A stretch of DNA of 25,256 nt from Prevotellaceae bacterium (GTDB lineage Bacteria; Bacteroidota; Bacteroidia; Bacteroidales; UBA932), in contig JAIROF010000125.1 in assembly GCA_031257655.1 (NCBI GenBank), positions 1 to 25,256 on the forward strand, given 5' to 3'. A program made the translations under genes and the position numbers. How positions within the stretch are numbered: the stretch's first letter is position 1; each line of letters begins with the position of its first letter. Positions 1 to 7,629 of this stretch are shown piece after piece. The notes under the pieces were generated by a model that saw nothing but the letters and a program-made list of their open reading frames with translations, ran no database searches and was not told the origin of the DNA.

Positions 1-163
1 GGCTTTCCTCGTATATCACAGCATTCGAAATGGACAGCAGCGCATCCTCATGGTCGAGAAATACTTTTTTGAAGCCAAAATCTGTCCGAGGATTGATAAA
101 TATCCCTACCGTGCTATCATCGGGGGATTCCTGTTTCTCTACATCTTCGCTATTTTCTGACAT
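1..163 (-). CDS. Rpn/PD-(D/E)XK nuclease family transposase-like protein (5' part only)
   Basis: The first 54 codons of a minus-strand gene are present; the rest lies outside the window. It starts at ATG 163-161 and reads MSENSEDVEKQ..., then INPRTDFGFKKVF at about residues 23-35. That stretch closely resembles the N-terminus of the Rpn / PDDEXK_2 family (recombination-promoting nuclease, often annotated as putative transposase), whose members begin with a conserved NP.TDFGFKK.FG block. Family members are thought to cut DNA and promote RecA-independent recombination. The catalytic residues are not in the window, so activity cannot be judged. A TAnnTTTG box 35 nt upstream supports this start. 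The acidic residues before the conserved block look like a short lineage-specific extension. Identification rests on one motif but that motif is characteristic. Confidence 0.72.
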   Translation of the reverse strand, partial: MSENSEDVEKQESPDDSTVGIFINPRTDFGFKKVFLDHEDALLSISNAVIYEES

Positions 164-197
164 AATATTTATAGGGTTACAGCATTAGAAACAAAAG

Positions 198-205
198 CAA
201 AGTTA
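198..205 (-). promoter_or_regulatory. Bacteroidota-type -7 box for the Rpn-like gene
   Basis: On the minus strand the bases read TAACTTTG, a full match to TAnnTTTG. A TTTG lies 23 nt further upstream, a little longer than the usual spacing. The predicted transcript would have a leader of about 30 nt before ATG 163. Confidence 0.55.
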
Positions 206-376
206 GCATGAAATTTTGGGATTACGCACAAACGCATAAAAATATTCGACGAAATTTATAGGGCTAACGGGCGCACGCCGGAGGCCTTACCGTAGAGCAA
301 AGAGTAGGCGTAGGCCATCTTCCATAAATTTGCCCGAAAATTTCGCCCGCATGTATGTTATGTAATAATTTCATGC

Positions 377-384
377 TACCTTTG
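377..384 (+). promoter_or_regulatory. Bacteroidota-type -7 box for the LysM/PBP1 - yggS unit
   Basis: TACCTTTG matches TAnnTTTG and sits 30 nt upstream of ATG 415. No clear TTG -33 box is seen at 19-21 nt. The 206-376 stretch between this and the divergent Rpn promoter contains no recognisable gene. Confidence 0.55.
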
Positions 385-414
385 CGATTCAGTATATTCA
401 CGTGAAAAATTCGT

Positions 415-2307
415 ATGAGATTTATATTCGCCATACTTTCGCTGCTCTTTTGCAGCGCCGTGGTTGGTCAGCAACAGCCGTCGGCCATTACCCTCTCCAG
501 CGAAATTCTTACCGACGGCAACAACCGCTACTACCTGCACTCCGTGAAGCCGGGCGAAACGATATACTCTATTTGCCGGGCCTACGCCATAAGCCAGGAC
601 GAGCTGCTGCGCGACAACCCTGTGCTGAGCGGCGGGCTTAAAACCGGGCAGTGGCTCAAGATCGTGCTTACGCCCGCCAACGGCGCAGCCTACTTTACAC
701 GGCACGTAGTTCAAGCCCGGGAAACGATTTACTCCATTGCCCGCATGTACGGCGTAAGCGTGGGCTGTATCCTTGCCGTCAACCCGGAGGTTGCACAAAC
801 GCTTCCGGTGAGCGCTGTGCTGCAAATTCCGGTATTCGACAAAAACGCAGTCCCCCTCGCTGCTGCTGCTTCGGACGGAGAAGGTAGCGCCAAAAGCGGC
901 GAAGCAGAGGTGACCCTCATAGAGCATGTGGCGCAGCGCAAAGAAACGCTCTTCTCCATCGCCAACCTCTACGAAGTGGACATGGAGTTTATAAGGCTGT
1001 ATAACCCCCAAATATTTACCAAAAAAAACAGCAAAATTAAGGCGGGGGCGATAGTTTACATCCCCATCACCATGTCCGGATTGAAAAAAAGCAGCGTGCC
1101 GCCAATTGCGCCAACAGCTCCGCTATGCGACAGCAGCAAAAAGCATACGGATCCCATCAACGTAATTCTTCTCCTGCCTTTTGATGCAAGCAGCCAGGAA
1201 AGCGAAGGAGACCTCTACAGCTCATTTCGTTTCGTAGAAATGTACGAAGGCGCGCTGCTGGCGCTCGATGTGCTCAGCAAAAGAGGGGTATCCGTTAACC
1301 TCAGCGTGCTCGACGCCAAAAGCATCTACGAAAATACGTGGACGCACAACGTTGCGCTCGACAACGCTGACATCATTATTGGCCCGGTGTACCAAGACCG
1401 CTTCATTCCCATTGCAAAATTTGCAAAATCGAAAAACATAAAAATCGTTTCGCCCCTCACGCCAATCGATACATCCTTACACCGCTGCAACAACGTGTTT
1501 CAGGTTGCTACCGACTTTAGCGCCCAGGTGCAAAAAGCCTTAACGCACGAGCAGCTCGACCCGGCGCAGAGCAACATCGTTCTGGTATCGCAGCGCGACG
1601 AAGAGGAGAGCCGGAAGCTGCGCAGCCTCTACCGGCAGTACCTGCCCCTGCGCGACAGCATGGCATACTCCAATGCGGTGGCGCGGAGCGATTCGCTGCA
1701 CATAGAACACCTGCGCCAGGCATACGAAACCAGAGCGCACGTGCCCACCGTCAAAAATTTATCGTACAAAATAGGCATGCAGCCGCGCGAAAATCAGGAA
1801 ACATTCTTGAAGGTATTCCACCCCGACGTGGACAACAAGGTAATCGTTGCATCGCAGGACGAGCCGTTTGTGTCGGAGCTGCTGGCCAACCTGAAAGCCT
1901 TCTCCAACCGCTACAAGTGCAACATAACCATCTACGGAACGAGCGACTGGAGAAAATACGAAAAGGTGGAGCTCAACCTTTTCTACGAGCTCAAGCTGCA
2001 CGTAGCCGTGCCCTACTTTATCGACTACAAGTCGGAGGCGGTAAAAAGGTTTGTGGAGCGCTACCGCTACGCCTACAAGACAGAGCCGTCGCAGTTTGCC
2101 TTTCAGGGCTACGACGTGATGCTGTACTTCATTTCGGCCATATACCGCTACGGCAAGAACTTTGAGGGTTGCCTGCCCTTTCACCGCGAAGAGCTGCTGC
2201 AATCCACCTACAGCTTTGCGCCCATCATTCCCGGTGGCGCCTACGAAAATAAGGGAGTTTTTCTTTTACGCTACACCCCCTGGATGGAAATAACCCAATA
2301 CCAATAG
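415..2307 (+). CDS. Secreted LysM (x3) and type I periplasmic-binding-fold protein
   Basis: This 630-aa protein starts with a signal peptide (hydrophobic residues 3-17, likely cleavage before the QQQ at 19-21). Three LysM modules follow at about 40-84, 95-140 and 169-218, each with the conserved pattern of a V..ET.YSI core and a closing (V/L)xIP segment. LysM modules bind the glycan of peptidoglycan, so the protein should be held at the cell wall in the periplasm. From about residue 247 the chain has the look of a type I periplasmic binding protein (INVILLLPFD start, then NADIIIGPVY at the first crossover), as in amino-acid ABC transporter receptors. This LysM plus PBP1 fusion is a known Bacteroidota architecture whose ligand is undefined. 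The stop lies 6 nt before yggS, so the two are probably co-transcribed. Confidence 0.85.
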   Translation: MRFIFAILSLLFCSAVVGQQQPSAITLSSEILTDGNNRYYLHSVKPGETIYSICRAYAISQDELLRDNPVLSGGLKTGQWLKIVLTPANGAAYFTRHVVQARETIYSIARMYGVSVGCILAVNPEVAQTLPVSAVLQIPVFDKNAVPLAAAASDGEGSAKSGEAEVTLIEHVAQRKETLFSIANLYEVDMEFIRLYNPQIFTKKNSKIKAGAIVYIPITMSGLKKSSVPPIAPTAPLCDSSKKHTDPINVILLLPFDASSQESEGDLYSSFRFVEMYEGALLALDVLSKRGVSVNLSVLDAKSIYENTWTHNVALDNADIIIGPVYQDRFIPIAKFAKSKNIKIVSPLTPIDTSLHRCNNVFQVATDFSAQVQKALTHEQLDPAQSNIVLVSQRDEEESRKLRSLYRQYLPLRDSMAYSNAVARSDSLHIEHLRQAYETRAHVPTVKNLSYKIGMQPRENQETFLKVFHPDVDNKVIVASQDEPFVSELLANLKAFSNRYKCNITIYGTSDWRKYEKVELNLFYELKLHVAVPYFIDYKSEAVKRFVERYRYAYKTEPSQFAFQGYDVMLYFISAIYRYGKNFEGCLPFHREELLQSTYSFAPIIPGGAYENKGVFLLRYTPWMEITQYQ

Positions 2308-2313
2308 CCATAC

Positions 2314-3000
2314 ATGCCTGCAATAGCCGCAAATATAGCGCGCGTAAGGCAGCATCTTGCGCCGCACGTTACGCTGATAGCCGTATCGAAAACCTACGGC
2401 GCCGAATCCATCATGGCCGCGTACGGCGCCGGTCAGCGCGATTTTGGGGAAAATAGGCCGCAGGAGCTGCTCCGGAAGGCCGCAGAGCTGCCGCAGGATA
2501 TTCGCTGGCACTTCATCGGGCATTTGCAGAGCAACAAGGTGAAAATGGTGGCGCCCTGCGCCCACCTCATCCACTCTATCGACAGCGCAAAGCTGCTGCA
2601 TGAGGTGAACAGGGTTTGCGAAACGCTGCGCCTTACCGCCCGCTGCCTGCTGCAGGTGCACGTGGCGCAGGAGGAGACAAAGTTCGGCTTTTTGCCGGAC
2701 GAGCTGCTCAGCTACCTGCGCTCCGGCGCCGCAAACGCGCTCCGCAGCGTGCAGCTGTGCGGGCTTATGGGCATGGCCTCCAACACCGACGACATGGGGC
2801 AAGTGCGCCGGGAATTTCGGCTCATAAAGCAGCTGCACGGGCAGGCCAGGGAAATCACCAATCGCCCCGATATATTCACGCACATTTCTATGGGGATGTC
2901 CGGCGACTACGCCGTGGCCATCGAGGAGGGCGCAACGATGGTGCGCATCGGATCGCTGATTTTTGGGGAGAGAGAGGCGGCTCGTCCGGAAGGAAGATAG
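2314..3000 (+). CDS. yggS: YggS/PROSC family pyridoxal-phosphate homeostasis protein
   Basis: This 228-aa protein is a PLP-binding alanine-racemase-like TIM barrel. The lysine that forms the Schiff base with PLP is K26 in IAVSKTY. Other family marks are FGENRPQEL, HFIGHLQSNK, THISMGMSGDY and VRIGSLIFGER near the end. Family members bind PLP without known catalysis and control the cellular vitamin B6 and amino-acid balance. It begins 6 nt after the LysM/PBP1 stop. The length is normal, but the last few codons lie inside a 20-nt tandem repeat that continues past the stop, so the C-terminal tail (after FGERE) has probably been replaced by repeat sequence. Confidence 0.93.
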   Translation: MPAIAANIARVRQHLAPHVTLIAVSKTYGAESIMAAYGAGQRDFGENRPQELLRKAAELPQDIRWHFIGHLQSNKVKMVAPCAHLIHSIDSAKLLHEVNRVCETLRLTARCLLQVHVAQEETKFGFLPDELLSYLRSGAANALRSVQLCGLMGMASNTDDMGQVRREFRLIKQLHGQAREITNRPDIFTHISMGMSGDYAVAIEEGATMVRIGSLIFGEREAARPEGR

Positions 3001-3075
3001 CGCGCCTTGGAGAAAAACAGCTCATCTGGGAGGAAGACAGCTCGTCTTGGAGGGAAGCAGCTCCCGAAGGGAGGT
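2979..3075 (+). repeat. 20-nt tandem repeat overlapping the 3' end of yggS
   Basis: Consecutive 20-nt units lie at 2979-2998, 2999-3018, 3019-3038 and 3039-3058, followed by a shorter unit to 3075 and a decayed one after it. The consensus is close to AGCTCGTCTTGGAGGAAGAC. The first unit and the yggS stop codon overlap. Confidence 0.8.
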
Positions 3076-3091
3076 AGCTCTTGAAGAATAG

Positions 3092-3178
3092 GTAATAAAA
3101 CAAAACCCGCTCTACACGAGAGCGGGTCTTCTAACCTAAAACTTAACCTATGAAAAAACTCTACTGTGCTTTCGCACG
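3092..3178 (-). ncRNA. Candidate small RNA, possibly the Bacteroidales-1 motif
   Basis: On the minus strand a TACCTTTG box (3189-3182) is followed by about 85 nt with no gene that ends in a strong intrinsic terminator. Near the 5' end is a short hairpin with a GNRA loop: GTGC-GAAA-GCAC (3177-3166). The middle is single-stranded-looking (CATAGGTTAAGTTTTAGG, about 3151-3134). The 3' end is the hairpin at 3127-3105 followed by a T-rich tract. Promoter at one end, terminator at the other and no reading frame fits the published description of the Bacteroidales-1 RNA motif, which has no known function; that identity is from memory and needs a covariance search. It lies 57 nt downstream of the alaS stop on the same strand, so it could also be made by read-through of alaS. 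Confidence 0.6.
3097..3127 (-). terminator. Intrinsic terminator of the small RNA (and alaS)
   Basis: Minus strand: ACCCGCTCT (3127-3119), loop CGTGT, AGAGCGGGT (3113-3105), then TTTGTTTTATT. The 9-bp perfect GC-rich stem with a U-rich tail is a textbook Rho-independent terminator. In the plus direction the stem is followed by TCTTCTAACC, so it should work mainly on the minus strand. Confidence 0.85.
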
Positions 3179-3181
3179 TCA

Positions 3182-3221
3182 CAAAGGTAGTGCATTTTTG
3201 AAGTTTTGATTCTCAAAACTT
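3182..3221 (-). promoter_or_regulatory. Small-RNA promoter with an overlapping 9-bp palindrome
   Basis: The -7 box is TACCTTTG at 3189-3182. Directly upstream, where the -33 box is expected, is a perfect 9-bp inverted repeat, AAGTTTTGA-GAA-TCAAAACTT (3221-3201). It could be an operator, a structured 3' end for alaS, or part of the promoter; the TTG inside it is 24 nt from the -7 box, longer than usual. Confidence 0.5.
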
Positions 3222-3245
3222 GTTAAATTGCGTCAACAAAAGTTG

Positions 3246-5897
3246 TCACCCATCTATCTTGCTGTCTATCAGCTCTACTATTTTCTGTAAAGCGGCATTT
3301 AATCCGTCGCAATTTTTTCCGCCGGCCGTTGCAAAGAAGGGTTGACCACCTCCGCTGCCCTCTATCAGCTTGGCCGCTTCGCGCACCAGCAGCGAAGCGT
3401 TAAGCCCCTTTTTCACGACGTCATCGCCCAGCATGAGCGTGATGGCGGGCTTTTCGCCGGATACGCCGGTCATGGCAAAAACGATGTCGGGCGCCGCCGC
3501 GCGCAGCTGAAACGCCAGCTCCTTCGCAAACCCAGACGGAAGATGCTCCTGCGCACTCATCTGCGCGTCCATTTGCAGCGTTACCAGCCGGTACCCACCC
3601 TTATCTGCGGCCTGGCCAAGCAGCTGGCTCTTGAGCGTAGCGATGCGCTCTTTCATGTAGCGCTCCACCTGCTCCTGCAGGCCGGCGTTTTCGCCGATAG
3701 TTTTTTTTATGGCGGACACGAGGTTGGGCGTGTTGTGGAAAAATGCGCCTATTTCCCTGAACAGGTTTTGGAGGCGGTACACCACCTGCTCGGCATTCTC
3801 CCCCGTCACCGCCTCTATGCGCCGCACGCCGGCCGAGATGGCGGCCTCCGATGTTATCTTGAACAGCCCGATTTGCCCGGTTGCGCTCACGTGCGTTCCG
3901 CCGCACAGCTCCACCGATTCGCCCAGCTGCACAACGCGAACGCTATCGCCGTACTTTTCCCCAAACAGCGCCATGGCCCCCAGCGCTTGTGCCTCCTTCA
4001 TCGGCATGGAGCGGTGCTCAACGAGCGCAGCGTTGCTGCGGATAAGCCTGTTCACCAGCTGCTCCACGCGCACCAGCTCCTCGTCGGCTACCTTCTGAAA
4101 GTGCGAAAAGTCGAAGCGCAGGCCGTCGGGCGAAACCATAGAGCCTTTCTGCTCCACGTGCGCCCCCAGCACTTTGCGCAGCGCGTGGTGGAGCAGGTGG
4201 GTAGCCGAGTGGTTGTTGGCGATTGCCGTGCGCCTGTCGGCGTCGACAACGGCGCGTAGCGGCGCGTCCACCTGCTGCGGCAGCCGCGCGGTGATGTGCA
4301 CCGTGAGGTTGTTTTCCTTGTGCGTGCTCAGCACCTCTATCCGCTCGGCGGCGCTTTGCAGGTAGCCGGTATCGCCCAGCTGACCGCCGCTTTCGCCGTA
4401 AAAGGGCGTGACGTTGAGCGCCACCTGATACTGCTCCCTCCCCTTGCTCTTTACCTTGCGGTAGCGCACAATGGCGGCGTCGGCTTCGCACGTGTCGTAG
4501 CCTACAAACCTGAAGTCGGCGCAGGGCTGCACCTCTACCCAGTCGCCCGTCTCCACGGTGGCGGCGTTGCGGCTCCGGTCTTTTTGCGCGTTCAGCTCCT
4601 GCTCAAAGGTTTTTTGGTCAACGGTCAGCCCCTTTTCACGCGCCATGAGCTCGGTGAGGTCGAACGGAAAGCCGTAGGTGTCGTACAGCACGAAGGCCGT
4701 TTTCCCGTCAATTTGCGCTTTGCCGTCGCGCTGCAGCTTTTCGATTTCGGCGTCGAGCAGCCGTATGCCGATTTCGAGCGTTCGCAAAAACGTTGCCTCC
4801 TCTTCGGCTATCACTTTTTCCACCAAGCTTTTTTGGGCTTCCAGCTCCGGAAAATGCTCGCCCATTTGCGCCACCAAAATGGGAACGAGCTTGCCCATGA
4901 AGGGCTCGCTGAAGCCAAGAAAGGTGAACCCGTAGCGCACGGCGCGCCGCAAAATGCGCCGGATAACGTAGCCGGCTTTTACGTTGCCCGGCAGCTGCCC
5001 GTCGGCAATGGAGAAGCTCACCGCCCGCAGGTGGTCGGCAACGACGCGCATGGCGACGTCGCAGGCGGCGTTGTCGCCGTACTTTTTTCCGCTCAGCAGG
5101 GCTATCTGCGCAATGATGGGCTGGAAGATGTCGGTGTCGTAGCTGCTCTGCTTGCCCTGCAGCAGCATGCACAGGCGCTCAAACCCCATGCCCGTATCCA
5201 CGTGCTTGGCGGGAAGCGCCTCCAAGCTGCCGCTGGCCTTGCGGTTGAACTGGATGAACACCAGATTCCAAATTTCTATCACCGTGGGGAAGCCTTTGTT
5301 GACCAGCGTGGCTCCGTCAACCTGGGCGCGCTCGGCGTCGCTGCGCATGTCCACGTGAATTTCCGTGCAGGGGCCGCAGGGGCCGGTATCGCCCATTTCC
5401 CAGAAGTTATCCTTTTTGTTGCCGTAGATGATTTGCGAAGCCGGCAGGAATTGCCTCCACAGCTCCAGCGCCTCGCTGTCCGGCCCGATGCCGTTGGCCT
5501 CGTCGCCCTCAAAAACGGTGGCGTACATGCGGGATTTATCAATCTTGAGCACGCCGGTGAGCAGCTCCCACGCCCACGCAATGGCTTCGCGCTTGAAGTA
5601 GTCGCCAAAGCTCCAGTTGCCCAGCATCTCAAACATGGTGTGGTGGTAGGTATCGTGCCCCACTTCCTCCAGGTCGTTGTGCTTGCCGCTTACGCGCAGG
5701 CATTTCTGCGTGTCGGCAACGCGGCGGCGGCTGGGAACGGCGTTGCCCAGAAAGTAGTCCTTAAACTGGTTCATCCCGGCGTTGGTAAACATGAGCGTGG
5801 GGTCATTTTTTACCACCATAGGCGCCGACGGGACAATGAGGTGCTCCTTTGATTTGAAAAAATCCAAAAAGGCGCTGCGAATTTCTTGTGAAGTCAT
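3246..5897 (-). CDS. alaS: Alanyl-tRNA synthetase
   Basis: This 883-aa protein is a complete class II alanyl-tRNA synthetase, which charges tRNA-Ala in the cytoplasm. Residues 1-450 hold the aminoacylation and tRNA-recognition part, with FTNAGMNQFK and the HDTYHHTMFEMLGNWSFGDYF motif. The editing domain carries the zinc and substrate ligands HSATHLLHH (about residue 561) and CGGTH (about residue 665), which clear mischarged serine and glycine. The C-terminal domain ends in a GSGGGQPFFATAGG glycine-rich block typical of the family. Start ATG 5897 gives the expected N-terminus, MTSQEIRSAFLDFF. The gene converges with yggS. No TAnnTTTG box is seen upstream; the 5' region is instead filled with dispersed repeats. 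Confidence 0.98.
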   Translation of the reverse strand: MTSQEIRSAFLDFFKSKEHLIVPSAPMVVKNDPTLMFTNAGMNQFKDYFLGNAVPSRRRVADTQKCLRVSGKHNDLEEVGHDTYHHTMFEMLGNWSFGDYFKREAIAWAWELLTGVLKIDKSRMYATVFEGDEANGIGPDSEALELWRQFLPASQIIYGNKKDNFWEMGDTGPCGPCTEIHVDMRSDAERAQVDGATLVNKGFPTVIEIWNLVFIQFNRKASGSLEALPAKHVDTGMGFERLCMLLQGKQSSYDTDIFQPIIAQIALLSGKKYGDNAACDVAMRVVADHLRAVSFSIADGQLPGNVKAGYVIRRILRRAVRYGFTFLGFSEPFMGKLVPILVAQMGEHFPELEAQKSLVEKVIAEEEATFLRTLEIGIRLLDAEIEKLQRDGKAQIDGKTAFVLYDTYGFPFDLTELMAREKGLTVDQKTFEQELNAQKDRSRNAATVETGDWVEVQPCADFRFVGYDTCEADAAIVRYRKVKSKGREQYQVALNVTPFYGESGGQLGDTGYLQSAAERIEVLSTHKENNLTVHITARLPQQVDAPLRAVVDADRRTAIANNHSATHLLHHALRKVLGAHVEQKGSMVSPDGLRFDFSHFQKVADEELVRVEQLVNRLIRSNAALVEHRSMPMKEAQALGAMALFGEKYGDSVRVVQLGESVELCGGTHVSATGQIGLFKITSEAAISAGVRRIEAVTGENAEQVVYRLQNLFREIGAFFHNTPNLVSAIKKTIGENAGLQEQVERYMKERIATLKSQLLGQAADKGGYRLVTLQMDAQMSAQEHLPSGFAKELAFQLRAAAPDIVFAMTGVSGEKPAITLMLGDDVVKKGLNASLLVREAAKLIEGSGGGQPFFATAGGKNCDGLNAALQKIVELIDSKIDG

Positions 5898-5899
5898 TG

Positions 5900-6034
5900 T
5901 AATTAGGAATTACGAATTAGGAATTAGGAATACAGGTTACACGTATTTTCGGTCTGAACTCGGATTTTTTTGATTTGGATGATTATATGATTGGTGGCGC
6001 ATGGTGCGATGTAGAGACGCATGGCGTGCGTCTC
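5900..6034. repeat. Composite dispersed repeats upstream of alaS
   Basis: Three elements lie next to each other. At 5900-5930 an AATTAGGAATTA-type short tandem repeat abuts the alaS start. At 5951-5983 is a single variant copy of the GTCTGAACTCGGATTTT repeat that forms a five-copy array at 24829-25043. At 6014-6034 is the hairpin GAGACGCA-TGGCG-TGCGTCTC, also found, in longer form, at 25099-25139. The order repeat then hairpin is the same at both sites. Confidence 0.75.
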
Positions 6035-6092
6035 ACTGCGCCTTGCGCATCAGCGCCATGTTCGGTGCGCAGGCTGCGCCTGTCGGCACATG

Positions 6093-6128
6093 AAAAGCAG
6101 CCGAAGCGTTGGTGCTCCGGCTGCTTTT
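6093..6128 (-). terminator. Terminator of the infC-rpmI-rplT operon
   Basis: AAAAGCAGCCG (6093-6103) pairs with CGGCTGCTTTT (6118-6128). The stem is flanked by A and T runs on both sides, so it can terminate in both directions. It lies 22 nt past the rplT stop codon. Confidence 0.8.
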
Positions 6129-6149
6129 TCGCCTGCTTGTGGCGCCCTT

Positions 6150-6494
6150 CTATTTTACGGCATTTACTACTGCTTCAAAAGCGCTGGGGTGGTTCATTGC
6201 CAGGTCGGCAAGCACCTTGCGGTTGAGCTGTATGCCTTTTGCGTTGAGCTTGCTGATGAATACCGAGTAGGTTAACCCCTGCGGGCGCACGGCTGCGTTG
6301 ATGCGCTGTATCCACAGCGAGCGGAAGTTGCGCTTTTTGGTGCGGCGGTCGCGGTAGGCGTAGGTCAACCCTTTTTCGACGGTGTTCTTGGCAACCGTCC
6401 AAACGTTGCTGCGGGCAAGGAAGTTGCCTTTGGCAAGCTTCAAAACTTTTTTGCGCCGCTCTCTTGAGGCGACGCTGTTCACGGAACGTGGCAT
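6150..6494 (-). CDS. rplT: 50S ribosomal protein L20
   Basis: The protein has 114 residues, the usual L20 length, and begins MPRSVNSVASRERRKKVLKLAKG, the conserved basic N-terminal tail that threads into 23S rRNA. Further conserved blocks are RNFRSLWIQRINAA and a C-terminal LNRKVLADLA. An in-frame ATG exists 17 codons upstream, but MPRS is where the family begins. L20 is an early assembly protein of the large subunit and in other bacteria represses its own operon. It is the last gene of infC-rpmI-rplT and is followed by a strong terminator. Confidence 0.97.
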   Translation of the reverse strand: MPRSVNSVASRERRKKVLKLAKGNFLARSNVWTVAKNTVEKGLTYAYRDRRTKKRNFRSLWIQRINAAVRPQGLTYSVFISKLNAKGIQLNRKVLADLAMNHPSAFEAVVNAVK

Positions 6495-6617
6495 TTTTTC
6501 TTCTCTCCTTTTTGTTGTTTGTGAATGGTTAGCGTTTCCCTGCAACGGAACTCTTTCCTGCTAATTCATTCGGTTTAAAAAAATAGTAGCTAAAATAGCA
6601 GCTGCGTAGCGGCGCCG

Positions 6618-6815
6618 CTACTGTTTTACCAGCAGGTCTCTCACCTGCTTCACGTTGACGGCGGCCACCAGCGTAGAGTGCGACAGGTTGCGCTTTTGCT
6701 TGGTGTTTTTTTTCGTCAAGATGTGGCGCAGGTAGGCGTGCTTGCGCTTGATTTTTCCGGATCCGGTGAGCGTAAATCGCTTTTTGGCCCCCGAATTTGT
6801 CTTCATTTTTGGCAT
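6618..6815 (-). CDS. rpmI: 50S ribosomal protein L35
   Basis: The 65-aa protein begins MPKMKTNSGAKKRF and continues with TGSGKIKRKHAYLRHIL, which is the L35 signature; it is very basic and of normal length. It sits between infC and rplT in the standard order. The gap to rplT is 123 nt and to infC 67 nt; no separate full-match promoter is seen in either. Confidence 0.97.
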   Translation of the reverse strand: MPKMKTNSGAKKRFTLTGSGKIKRKHAYLRHILTKKNTKQKRNLSHSTLVAAVNVKQVRDLLVKQ

Positions 6816-6882
6816 TTTTTTCGTTTGTTTTTATGGTTATGGTATTTCAAATTTTCTGCAGGTGCGGGCAATGCGCATGCCG

Positions 6883-7494
6883 CTACTTCTTTGATTTGGG
6901 CGTTAAGATCATGTTCATGCGCTTGCCTTCGAGCTTAGGCAGCATTTCCACCTTGCTCCACTCCTCAAGGTCGTTGGCAAAGCGCGCCAGCATTGCCTCG
7001 CCTTGGTCCTTGAACATAATTTCGCGGCCATGAAAAAAGACGTAAGCTTTTACCTTGTCGCCTTCTTTCAGAAAGCTTTCGGCGTGCTTAAGCTTAAAGG
7101 CATAGTCATGCTCGCCGGTGTTAGGGCCAAAGCGTATTTCCTTCACCTCCACTTTCACGGTGTTGGCTTTCATTTCCTTTTGCTTTCTGCGCTGCTGGTA
7201 AAGGAATTTTTGGAAGTCAACAATTTTGCAAACGGGAGGATCGGCTTGCGCTGATATTTCAACCAAATCCAGCCCCATTGCCTCCGCCATTTTCAGCGCC
7301 TCCGGCAATGAGTAAATGCCCTGGTTGGCGATGTTTTCGCCCACCACGCGCACCTGCGGCACGCGAATTTCGCGGTTGATTCTATACCCCGACGAATCAT
7401 TACGGTGTTGTGGTAACGGTTTTCTCCCCGTTGGTTTTGGCCTCGAAGATGGCCTGCGTCCGCCAAAATTCGAGCTGTAAGACTGAGTCTTTAT
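6883..7494 (-). CDS. infC: Translation initiation factor IF-3 (AUA start)
   Basis: IF-3 binds the 30S subunit, keeps it apart from 50S and checks the start codon. Both domains are present: an N-terminal RINREIRVPQVRVVGEN block with GLDLVEIS and PPVCKIVDFQKFLY, and a C-terminal EIRFGPNTGEHDY...KGD-type domain ending RMNMILTPKSKK. A GTG at 7362 would give only 159 aa and cut off the conserved YRINREIR. The frame is open up to a TAG at 7509-7507, with no ATG, GTG or TTG that restores it. The best start is ATA at 7494-7492: a perfect AGGAGG lies 8 nt upstream, and the product is 203 aa with a 36-residue basic extension before YRIN. Starts other than AUG are known for infC (AUU in E. coli) and allow IF-3 to repress its own synthesis. 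Confidence 0.9.
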   Translation of the reverse strand: MKTQSYSSNFGGRRPSSRPKPTGRKPLPQHRNDSSGYRINREIRVPQVRVVGENIANQGIYSLPEALKMAEAMGLDLVEISAQADPPVCKIVDFQKFLYQQRRKQKEMKANTVKVEVKEIRFGPNTGEHDYAFKLKHAESFLKEGDKVKAYVFFHGREIMFKDQGEAMLARFANDLEEWSKVEMLPKLEGKRMNMILTPKSKK

Positions 7495-7502
7495 AAGGTT
7501 AT

Positions 7503-7508
7503 CCTCCT
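7503..7508 (-). promoter_or_regulatory. Shine-Dalgarno AGGAGG that sets the infC start
   Basis: Minus strand reads TTAGGAGGATAACCTT followed by the ATA start codon. The six-base match to anti-SD, 8 nt from the start, is the only strong SD I noticed in the window; Bacteroidota mRNAs generally lack one. Confidence 0.75.
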
Positions 7509-7629
7509 AAAAAATTAACAATATGCCTATCCTTACTATCTGAGCATCACCCGATTATAGGCTTAAGCGTGCAATGCTGCGGCGCGGTATGCTGCTTAAA
7601 GGCCCACGCCATATTCAACTACGAGCCTG
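7509..7629 (-). promoter_or_regulatory. infC operon leader with possible stem
   Basis: About 130 nt of untranslated leader separates the promoter from the infC start. GGCCTTTAAGC and GCTTAAGCC (near 7601 and 7560) can pair across roughly 25 nt. This is the position where an autoregulatory site for L20 or IF-3 would be expected, but I recognise no known leader family. Confidence 0.35.

Noticed and set aside
3150..3209. 19-codon plus-strand frame MKKLYCAFARHKGSAFLKF
   Set aside because: It lies opposite the candidate small RNA and its promoter, which explain the conserved-looking sequence better; the plus strand has no promoter here.
4296..5852. 518-aa open frame on the plus strand opposite alaS
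   Set aside because: It is the antisense shadow of a well-supported GC-rich gene, with no domain and unnatural composition.
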